Shown here one piece after another: positions 23,766 to 35,700 of a stretch of DNA of 64,000 bases; positions within the stretch are counted from its first letter, which is position 1; every line of letters starts with the position of its first letter. The stretch covers positions 314,775 through 378,774 of the forward strand of contig BQKZ01000002.1 in the NCBI GenBank assembly GCA_036244855.1. Reading direction: 5' to 3'. A program made the position numbers and the translations under genes. The DNA comes from Temnopleurus reevesii (Eukaryota > Echinodermata > Echinoidea > Temnopleuroida > Temnopleuridae). A model generated the notes under the pieces. It was not told where the DNA came from. It ran no database searches and saw only the letters and a list, made by a program, of their open reading frames with translations.

Positions 23766-26700
23766 CTATGAGAAATAAAAACACTGGAATGAATCCTTAG
23801 TATACGGCTCAGAACATTTTTTCATACAATAATAACTTTGGCCATACATGTAAGCAGTACCTGCTGCTATAACACGAATCGAGCCCGCCACTTCCATCGG
23901 CTCTCGGTGGTCTAGTGGTAAGACGCCTGTCTAGTCATCAGGAGATCGTGAGTTCGATTCCTACCCGAGAATGTCTGAGATTTTTTTCTCAGCTTCTCGA
24001 AAAAAGCACTGTCAATCAGTGTTTATCCATGTTGGGATAAGGCAGAAATTATTCAATTATTTATCCACCCAACACAAAAATCATTCAATTGATATGTAAG
24101 TAGCTGTTGAGAAAATGCTACAATGTAGGTTGAAATTATACATGTAATATTTTTTTTTTTACTCATGGTTTATATTTGATTTGGAACTTAATTTCATTTC
24201 CATATGAATGAAATAATGATACTTCATTTGAAAAATGTACAAATGACATTCAGTTTTCCTGGCCAGACTTTCACATTCATTCCTTTTTCTGGTGTAAAAG
24301 ACACTCATTTCAGTTCAACAAAAGTCCTTTACTCAAGACACAGCCAATTGTTAAAATTAGCCTGACTGTTTCATGTTTTCTCACTTATGAAGAAGTATTG
24401 AAAATTTGAGGATGTTTGCAATGATTTTGTGTTGTCAAAGTATTGACCAGGGCCCTGTAACATAAAAGAAATTCAAACAACTTTGTGTTTAATAACAAAC
24501 ATTAATACATAATTTTCCATAGACTTGCGATTAATATCGATTATACGATTGATTGGAAATCTTTATATTATGTTTCAGGGCCCAGAAGTAAACGTACAGT
24601 TGGGGGCAAAAGTTTACATACATCTAATGTAAACATGTTTCATCTCATCTTCTACAAACTTATACACATTTATTTTCATAATTCTCTAATATTAAAGTAT
24701 TTGTGGTGGACATATTGCTAAAATTGCATAAATCCAGGGAGTCAAAAGTTTACATACACCGATCAAAAAATTTGGTTGCAGTGCCTGTATTCTAATAATT
24801 ATTCATAATTTTTCGCTTGGATGGACTGGAAATGCATCCTTTTTACCACCCCAAAATTCTAGTTCCATTTTACCATTGCATGGCATGCAACTCTTCAATA
24901 TTTTATAGTTTAATTATATAAATGCAATTTAAGGGGTCTTCCCATTGGGTTTGTACACATTTGAATGCTTGGATCACGTTAAACATGTGATAATCTTCAT
25001 TTTGATCCTAATTACCAACACAAAAGTATTTTTACAGTGAATCATTATGATGTTGTTTGTTAAATACAAAATAAAATAAAAGTTTTGGGCCAAAATATGA
25101 TTATTCCTTGACATATCAATGAATGAACTCGTCAAACATTCACCACTCGTGTATGACTACCATACAAATTAACAGCCCGTTGGTCCAATTGGTTGAAATG
25201 AGCATTCAGAGGTCAGAAATAGATGTTCTTGCCTCATTTTTCAAAGGACTTTCCAGAACTTTGTAATGAAATAAAGTACTTTTAATTATAAACAGACACA
25301 TAAATGATGCTAATGGGGATCAAAATGGAGATAATCACGAGTTTTACCTGATCCAAGCATATAAATGTGTACAAACCCAATGGGAAGGACCCCAGATTTG
25401 CATTTACTCAACTAAGCTATAAAATGTTGAAGAAAGGCATGCATTGTGTTGGCAAAATGAAACTGGAATTTGGGGGGAGGTAAACAGGATGCATTTCCAG
25501 TCAATCCAAGCGAAAAAATTGTGAATGATTATTAGAATATAGACACTGCAACCCAATTTTATGATCAGTGTATGTAAACTTTTGACCACCTGAATTTATG
25601 CAATTTTATCAATATTACCACCACAAATACATGTACAGTCAAACCTGTCTACAAAGGCCACCCCAAGGGAAACAGAAAAAGTGACCACTGTAGACAGGTG
25701 ACCTCTATAGACAGGTTCTATAACATGCATTTTTACCTGGAGGGAATCAATTTAAGTGGCCACTATAGGCAGGTGGTCACTATAGACAGTGGCCACTATA
25801 GACAGGTTTGACTGTACTTCAATATCAAAGAATGGTAAAAAATTGTTTCCTAGAAATATAGTAGAGATCATGTTTAACTATCTCAGTCAGGAAAATGTTC
25901 AACAAATGTGTATAAATTTGCAGAAGATGAGATGAAACATTGTTTACCAAAGATGTATGTAAACTTTTGAGCCCAACTGTATGTATCTTGTCAGTATCGT
26001 CAGTAAATATTTTCTTATATTGGTTATACCTGAAAAGGAGAATCTAAAATGAACGAGAGATAACCTGAGGTCTACTTACTTAGCTCCTTTAGGAATCAGC
26101 ATGCATTCTCCTTTGTTCAGCTCATACTTCATCACCTTGGCCTCTCCAACCCCAACATCAGACTTCCCTTCCTAATGAAAGAAAGAGGCAAATATTGCAT
26201 CTTTACTCACGGATATATGAATCTTGTCCTTACAAGAGCTAAAAGACACACAAAAGTTCATACTTAATATGTATATATATCTCAGGTCAGTTGGGTAGAA
26301 TGTCCTTTGTACTTGCTACATAGCACAAAACTAAAATTAAAATCCTTTTTGAGAAAATGGTTATTGATATTCTCTGTAACAGATGTCATAATTGATAAAT
26401 ATCTGATTCATGTGATTGTAAAGAAACAATGATGCATATCTTGATAAATTGTATAAATATAGAACATATGCAGATAACAGTAGAGGCTATAATATTGTAA
26501 GCTTTTATGATGACACTTCACAGTAAAGGGGATCTGAGGTTAAAAAACTATGTAATGTATATAAGTCTTAAGTGCATAAAATTATCTAATCATAACATTA
26601 TCCAACATATGGACTCCTGGTTAAAGAGTTTTAAAAGGAAATAAATGATTTATGATCAGCACAAGGTTAGATCCGACTCAAGATCCATGAAAGGCTTTTA

Positions 26701-29700
26701 TAATGCGTGGGCTTTCTTTGGGGTAATAGTCTACGTATCACCAGCCACTTGATTTATACTGAGAATCATTCAGTTTTAGACATTCAATATCTTAATACTA
26801 AATAACTTTTCATTATCCTGGGTAGTTAAGGAGAGTTGGTTTTATTACATACGACCAACTAGCAAAAAATGAAGAATTTTTGGCTCATAAATTTGGTTTG
26901 GATATTCATTCGGGCCTTTTTCCACTAAAACTTTATAGAAACGAATTTGGACAAAGGATACTGTTTTATTAATGTGTGTGTCTGAATTTAAACAGTTAAT
27001 TCAAATAAATGTTTGAAGATCATCAAAGTCCTGTTACACCCCAATATCTTTCTATGTTTCCTTCTGATGTCTAGTCTTGGATCTTTTGCAACATTGAGGG
27101 AACCTAAATACAATATAATTATTTGATTTTAGTCCAAATTATATCTTCTTTATTGAAATATTGTCAGGATATAAAAATTTTCAGGCAGGTATGTCCAAGG
27201 TTGGTTGTGCCGTGTTTCGTAAAATTTATTTCCTACCTCAGACACGTACTAGTCCAAACTAGAGTATAAAGCTTTTTTTGGCATACCAGGCATGAGGGGT
27301 GACCATATGGGAAACGGAAATACAATTAAGCTGAGAAAATACTTCCTACTACTGATTTTGAAGGAAATGTTTGGAGTCTTTCAGAAACGATATCTTAAAA
27401 TGTTTGGATTCTTTCGGAAAGGTGGTCTGGAAGTTAATTTTGGAAGTTTGAGGCCACCAAAGCGAAGACCATTGACAAGCCAAACAACTATAAATTTTGC
27501 TCGCAAGCTTACAGGCACAGGTAACAGGATTATCATAAGGGTTGAATCTATAATAAACATGCCAGAATTCTGATGCTACAAGATTGAAAGCATTTGTAAG
27601 AATAGAGTCGGGCACTTAAGGCTCACAAAAAGGCCAGGGTTGTGTTTCATAAAGATTTTCATAGTTCTAAGCACAACTCTACAAACAACTGGTGACCATT
27701 TCCTGCACTAAATGATAGCCACTAAAGCTGAATTGCATGTGAGAAAGGGTCAACAGTCATTCGTAGAGTCGTGCATAGATCTACTACGCATAGCTTTATG
27801 AAACACAAGCATGGTTGTCTGTGCGACTTTACGAAAGCTCTGTTCAATTGATCCCTATTCTGCAAGGGCATGTAAAAAAGAAATGAATATATTACATTTC
27901 TTTTAAAGCACAGAAAAGAGGATTTGACGGTCATGTTGTACTGGTTGATTTTATTATGGCTTGAAGTTGTGAATATCAAAACGAAATTCAGAGAGCACTA
28001 TGATACATGTGTAGTATGAACCTGTTCGATTGCTTTCTAAAGATTGAGCTGCAGTTTGTGCAAGCAAATGTTTGAAGCACATGCATGCTCATGTGTATTT
28101 ATCTAGCAGACATTTTCTTCTTAAAGAATTTACTTTTCTCAGACAAAGGAGGGTTTATTAACCAGTGTATGAAAAATTGTCCGAATTTATCACAAATCTG
28201 CTATTGAAAATTTTCAGTTCTTAATTTGTTATTGCTCCATTTTTTGGAAAATTAATATACAAAGTGAATGGGGAGATTTCACTAATCAGATATTCTGTCA
28301 AAGTTGCCAACACAAGGATCCCAATTGACCCTATCTCGGCCGGGGGAGCAATTTGGCTCAAATTGAACACGATTAAGCAGGACTCTTTTGGCTCAAATTG
28401 GGAGCAATTTGGCTCAAATTGAACACGATTAAGCAGGACTCTTTGTTGAGGTGCAGTTAACAAAAGTGTGGAACAAAATTGTGTGGAAACGTGTGTAATC
28501 GGGGATGCTAAGTGAATATGACTTGAGAGGATATCAATGAGACTTAAAAATTTCATAACTATGGATTATCCAATGTTGCTCAAATTTTCTTATCTTTCTT
28601 CATCTTCTGAGAGCACATCCATTCCCGGGTTTTGATTCTCTTTAATTGCATATACATGTATAGTGTAAAACTTACAATCTGCCAAAGCCAGACCTCAGCC
28701 TCGTCACAGCCGCCAGATTCACAACCTGCTCCCCACATCACGACCTGAACAAAGCAACGACAAAAAAAGTAAAAATTACACTTATTAACACCAATTAATA
28801 TATGTTGGGTTTCTTTTGTTCAGCCTTTGTATACAACTCGAAAAGCCATCCAGAAGGATGAAAAAATCACTTGCAAATATCTATTAATAACATTACTACA
28901 TTTTGGCTACATCCACTCCCAAAAACCTTTCAATTCCATGAAGCATAAATTGTTAACTGGGATCATTTGTTGGTTTTGAGGCTCTATATCACTCTTGAAA
29001 ATAATAATTAGGTATGAATTTATTTACGGATAGAATAGTGCTATTATGATACTAATACTAGATCTATTTCATTTAGCGCAAGTTATTCAATATTCTCAAA
29101 TAGTATAACAGATGAAATACAGTCATAAACGTGATGGGACTAACACTGAATTGATGCTTGCTGAAGTCAAACAGTGACTTGGATCCTTTGGCATCTATCT
29201 CCTCTCGATTCTTCTCAATCCACTCTTGAAGGCTGAATGGGTCTGCAAGTTTCTTCTCAGTATTTATTGTAACTGGAGGGTTCTCAAGAAGAGTTCCTGT
29301 CAAAGAAAAAAGCAAGGGATAGGAAGTATAATAGTAAAAGCATTATCATATTTAAATCAACACAAAATAGATAGCAGATATAAACAGTATCTTGGATCTC
29401 TTGGAATCTATCACCCCTAAATTATTCTCAATCCAGACCTTAAGATTAAGGGGGTGCTACTACAAAGTTGCAATTGCAAATCGGTATCAAATTGGAACAG
29501 CATTTTCATCACTCATGGTATGTGCTTCTAACAAGACACGCATGGAACAATGGTTTTGATTGACAAGTTCTGATCTACTGCATCTACTACAACCATGAAA
29601 ACTAATGCTAATTGGTCCAGAGAGCCTTTAAAGATATAACTTTACACATTGAGTATTGAACATAATTTTGTTGGTGAAATATAAAGCAACTTTATTACCC

Positions 29701-32700
29701 TTATCAGTATGACAGCACAGATACCTAACAGAAGTTGTCTCTTATTTACTTTTAAAAATATTTCCTCATACCTGTAGTCAGGTAAACAGACAATGGGGTA
29801 ATATGGGTTGATATCCAGAAAGGATTTCCTATCAAGGGAACAGGTACAAATTAAAACTAGATGAATCCTCGACCGCGCATGGTCAAAATTTATGCCTCAT
29901 TTATGCCTCCACCATCACTCAGAAAGATATGTACGACGTGTTCCATGCCATCAGAGACATTTTACAAATTTTGAGCACTGCAACCTTTGACCCCATTAAC
30001 CCAAAATCTCATCAGTTCTTCCTCACATGTTTTTATACGGTAAAATTGAGCCAAGTTTGAGAGAAATTGGGTCAATTTTTCTGAAGTTTTTTGGCCCTGT
30101 GACCTTTGACATTTGACCCCCTGAACCCAAAACCTAATGGCCCGTATTCCGATAGAGAGGTTTAAGTTAACCCTGGTCTAAATCTGTGGTTTAAGTATGG
30201 ATAGCCAAAAGAGGCTTGAATCTATAATTGTCGATGATTAATTTACCAGCACATTTGGCACTCATAGTATTTAAAACTGTCTCGGAATAAAAACTTCAAT
30301 AGTTTTCTACATTCTTAGAGTATGGGAAAAGAGAGCAGTTAACATACGAATTATTCATTGTAAATAAAATTTTGGCACTTTTGGCTACCCATACTTAAAC
30401 CACAGATTTAAACCAGGGTTAACTTAAACCTCGCTATCGGAATACGGGCCAATAAGTTTACCCAAATGTGCTTATACATTATTGAGCTAGGTTTGGCAGA
30501 AATCAGTTCACTTATTCTAAAGTTATCATGGTAAAAGCTATTTTGGGTGATTTTTACAAGTTCTTTTGCCCTGTGACCTTTGACCTTTGACCCATTGAAC
30601 CCAAAATCTAATAATAATAATAATAAAAATAATGACATTTTTATACTTCATCCTCACATAGTAATACATACTTCAGCCAATTTTGGTCAAAATTTGCCTG
30701 GCAGTTCTAAACTTATTGCGGTAAAAAGCTTTTTTGGGTGATTTTTGACAAGTATTTTAGTCCTGTACCCTTTGACCTTTGACCCCCTAAACCCAAAACC
30801 TAATCAGTTCATCCTCACATGCTTATACATACTTGAGCCAAGTTTGGTCAAAATCTGTCTAGCAGTTCTGAACTTATCGGGGTAACAAGTTTTGGATGGA
30901 CGGATGCACTAAAGCACTGAAAATACACACACCCAAACTCTTGTTATTATGTGGAAATTATCTCAGGGAGGGTAGTGTCCTAATGGGTTATTGCTCGAGA
31001 GGTAATTGTCTTAGTTGGTAAATGTTCTAGAGGGTAGCTGTCCTAGGAGGGAAGATGTCCAGGGGTTGTGGGGGGGGGGGCAATTGTCAGGGAGTAGTTG
31101 TCCCCGAATCGAAGGAGCAGCCATCCTAAATGGTGCAGGATTTGTTTTGCAAAATAGCAAACTAGGCATTGATGTGTAGTTGAATAGATAAAACGCTACA
31201 ATGAAATCCAATTGGACTTTGAACAGTGCGTGCAACTCTTCTACGATGGCTTTTATACAAATTCTCAGTACAAAAACTGTAAAAAAAAAAAAAAAGCTTT
31301 TCAATTTGTACAAGACTCTTTGCATGTGAGAAAATAATATCGTGCACGTTCAGGCCAGGGCATCAATTAATCAAACGCCATCAGGAGTCAGTCCATGAAT
31401 GCCCTTCTGACGGGCCTAGAGGGCTATAAAATTATATCACCCTATACTGAAGCCAAAAAAATAAATGATCGTTCATTTTGCGCATTTTAATAGTTGTATC
31501 CATGAAACATTCTTCTTGACTAATACAGAGTTAAGCATAATCAAATACTATCTGGGGATGGAAAATAATGATCTTTCACATCAATTGTGTTTGAATTTAC
31601 ATGAAAATGGAAAAGTGGAAGGATGATTTTTTCCTATAAATGTGCTTCAAACAGTTCAAAGTGATTTCAATAAACTTGCCACTAACCATGTTCATTGTGT
31701 AATATAAGGCTGGTTTTTCTTTTATTCCTTATTCTCTTGAATTTGTTTTCTGTTACGATCATTCAAAAATTATTTACCCCTGGAATGCGACCAACCATGA
31801 CACTGCTCATTATGTCTGTCTACGTGACTGGCAAGAGCTTTGTGTGTGTGGTATTCACCGTTATTATTAGCGTGCTGTTGGGTTCAATACATAGCATAAA
31901 CCATAAAATCCCATACATTGCTGGCAAAGCCACTTTTTGTACAGGGTACATTATCATCATACATTACAAACGAGAAAAAGAGAAATCATCATCAAATATC
32001 TCCAAGGCCAGTGAGAAGGGCATTGGCGCCAGTGGGTAGGACATTCAAGGCCTGGCCTTCGATGCCCTATTAATTTACACCATGATAGCAGATATATAGA
32101 CATAGAATCATGAAGTTTGAAAGCACTAAACTGATTCTGTGCTCATAACATGCCTATTTCCTTTGGGTTGGATCTGTTTATACATTATATATCAACAGGA
32201 AACTTCTCTAGGATAAGGTAAATTGTAAAACTAACATGTTATTCAAATCGATTAAGGACTTATTGTGAGAAAATATTTAAAGATAACAACCTCATGACCA
32301 AACCTAAGGTAAATGTTTAAGTAGATGAAAGATTCAGCGACCAAGAATAATTTACCTTCGATTGGCTGGCCAGTCTTGTAATGCTCTGAAGCAAAGAATC
32401 TCTTGATAACAGGTGCAAGCTGTGTGCCCAAATCATCACAGTAGAACCACTCCTCATACAACCTATCAAGGGTACCGTCCACATAGTACCTAAAACAAAT
32501 CAGAGTTTAAATGTTAAATGATTACAGTAAGCAAATATTGTACATTGCAGGGTGATTTTTGCATCTAAGGGGGTGTTGTTCAAAAGTTGCAATTGATCAC
32601 AAGTTGTAGCTGATCGGAATGCGCCAATAAGAATCATTGTTTCATGCCTGTCTTGTAAAATGCGCATATACCATGCGTGAATGAAAATGCGCGTTACAAA

Positions 32701-35700
32701 TTTAAAAAGTTGCAGTTGATTTTGAACAACACCCCCTAAGAGTAATAAATCATAAAGATTTCACTGCAGATATCATAAAACATCATACATAACCTGTAAC
32801 AATTCTTTACTGACCTGTTACCACTATAAAATGGACAATTTGATCACAGTCGGATCAGTGGACCATCTATTGTTCTGTTATAGTGATAACAGAAAGAATT
32901 CTGCTATGCACTGTATATCTTGAGTTATGAAATATGAAATTTAAATAGGATACTCCCATCAAAAATGGTGGATATGTCCTCACTTGGTGGTAAATTTAAA
33001 CAACAAAATTGGAAGCGATATATTCTGGATATCAAAACAAATGTGAGTCGTAACTCATTTGAAACATATTTATATAATATTGGATGGCAATGAATGGAAT
33101 ACCAGGGAATATTGCACGAGTTAGGGCAATATTGGCCCTAACGAGTGCAANACCAAGAATAATTTACCTTCGATTGGCTGGCCAGTCTTGTATTGCTCTG
33201 AAGCAAAGAATCTCTTGATAACAGGTGCAAGCTGTGTGCCCAAATCATCACAGTAGAACCACTCCTCATACAACCTATCAAGGGTACCGTCCACATAGTA
33301 CCTTCAAACAAATCACAGTTTGATGAAGTTAAATGATTACAATAAGCAGATTATATATCGGTAAGCAAATATTGTACATTGCAGAGTGATTGTTTCATCT
33401 AAGGGGTGTTATTCAAAAGTTGCAATTGATCGCAAGTTGTAGCTGTTCGGAACGCCCCAATCAGAATCATTGTTTCATGCCTGTCTTGTTAAAATGCGCA
33501 TATCACGTGCGAATGAAAATGCGCGTTACAATTTCCAAAGTTGCAGTTGATTTGCAGTTGATTTTGAACAACACCCCCTAAGAGTAATAAATCATAAAGA
33601 TTTAACTGCAGATATCATAAAACATCATACACCTCCTGTAACAATTCTTTACTTACCTGTTATCACTATGAAATGGACAATTTGATCACAGTCGGATCAG
33701 TGGACCATCTATTGCTCTGTAATTGTGATAACAGATAGCAAAGAATTCTGCTATGCACTGTTGAGTTATGAAATATGAAATTTAAATAGGATACTCCCAT
33801 AAAACAGGTGGGTATGTCTTAACTTGGTGGCAAATTTAAACAACAAAAATGGAAGCAATATATTCTGGATATCAATACAAATGTGAGTCGAAACTCATTT
33901 GAAACTTATTACCCTTTATATTGCCTAATTCTGTATGGAAGTTAACTCTTTCTGTGTTCAGAATGACAGACCTTTTTGGTTTCAATATTACACCTTGATC
34001 ATGAACCTCTAGATGCTAAACCATAGAAAGCATTTGTGGCCCATTGATTTTTTATTCATGTCACTTCCTGTGTATTGTTCCTGCTCTGGAAATGACCTAT
34101 CCATTCGCTATAACACATATATCTGGATATAGGAACATGTAGTTGTGCATTTTTGTGAACTTCACCAGTTTTACAAACAGAACACAGGAGTTAAGATACT
34201 GACCTAAGGCCATCTGTTTCATCAAGAGAACGCTCTCTCTCCAACACCAGGCCCACAGTGTCTGCTTGCCTCTGAGGGGAATGAGGAATATGGCTGGGCA
34301 GAAGGAAGATCTATGCAACAAAAGAAGCAACAGTTGTACAACAGTCATATCAGACATGGAATTATTACTAAAAATGTACCGGAATATAGTTTATGGGATT
34401 TATAGTTCAAGTAAAAATATTTAGCTTCCCTGGAATACAGCTAAGGACAAATGGAATACAGTCTGATCACTTAGCTATGTCTATATTTGTTCTGAGCATT
34501 TACAGTAATAACAGGTAGCAAAAGAAGCAACAGTTGCACTGTATACAATGCCATTCCTGCATTTCAAATTAAATTAAATTACACTCTGCGGACATTGAAA
34601 ATCAAATTGTTTACCATTGTGGGTCAGCAATTTCACAAGTTTTCAGGATGAAGTTTTTTTTCCCATCTAAAAATATTTGCGGATGAAAAATCAACAAAAA
34701 AATGCTGAAACATAGAAAGCCGCACATACATTCTCAAGATATAAGACACTTTTATTTTATTGTCAGTGGGAAAATAATTTGACAAAAGTGTCTGGTCTAA
34801 AGAAATTAGATGTTAGGTTTCAGCATTATAAATGCACAAACTGATGACTCCAAAGTCTATAAAAGTTTTCACAGCTTAAAATATCAGTATAATAGTAACT
34901 ATATTTCAATAGCGCACATGCAGGCTTGGCAGAGAATAAACTTATATATTTAAAAATGTTGTGTAAAATGAATTTGTATGCATCACTATATGCCAATCAA
35001 ACACAAAATTGGGCACTTATTGCTTTTGCCAATATCAAAGATAGACTCATCTTGTGTAATTTGTCTTACCTCTCCTTCCTTGATGTGAACATCTTTATGT
35101 TTGTTTTGTTCCACAACCTTCAGGCACATATCACCTTTCTTCATGTAGAACAACTAAAAATATGAAAATAAATTCTGTTGTAAAAAATGACTTGCATCAA
35201 TAAATTTGTATTCAAAATTCACACAACCTTATTCTATTTCTACATCAAATTTATGATTCTTCTGGAAAATATATTAGGGCCAATTAAAACTGTTGAAAGT
35301 AGACCAGGATTCTGTGTTTGACATCCTTTTATTTCAATCGCTTTTCCATACAAAAACAATGATTCAATGTAAAAAAGTTATAGGAAACTGTGGTAAAAAA
35401 GCAACACCAGCTGAAAACATGAAAATATCCCCATTAAACAAGAGGCCCATTGTTAAATCTGAGAGGATCCCTTTTTTCACACAGATTATCACTCAAAATA
35501 TAAAAAAGAAAAGAAATTATTGTTGAACCTTGAACTTTGAATAAATAATTCCTCTTGCAGCTCATCCATAAGCTCAACTTGAATGAAGAGGATATGGGGT
35601 CAAGGCTGTCCGTGATGTATCAATTTTATATTTTCATTAAAAATTGGCGGTCCACATGTACCTACAAAATTTAAATGGCCTTGTATTTTCAAGTAACTGA

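Larger units (their letters stand above)
32340..33915 (-). repeat. Tandem segment duplication of HAAO exon 5 and flanks (about 32340-33075 and 33152-33915)
   Basis: Both segments start ACCAAGAATAATTTACCTTC and carry exon 5, the same intron sequence, the same inverted-repeat element and ACAGTCGGATCAGTGGACCA. They differ only by scattered substitutions and small indels. The second segment starts immediately after the single N at 33151. The stretch 33076-33150 between them is unmatched. Confidence 0.9.

Noticed and set aside
23900..23980. Functional tRNA gene
   Set aside because: The anticodon stem is mismatched, position 37 is C, the T stem has a mismatch and no terminator follows. It is more like a SINE head.
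27292..27615. Overlapping 93- and 88-codon ORFs on opposite strands
   Set aside because: They lie within a HAAO intron with biased composition. Neither resembles a known protein and no splice signals fit.
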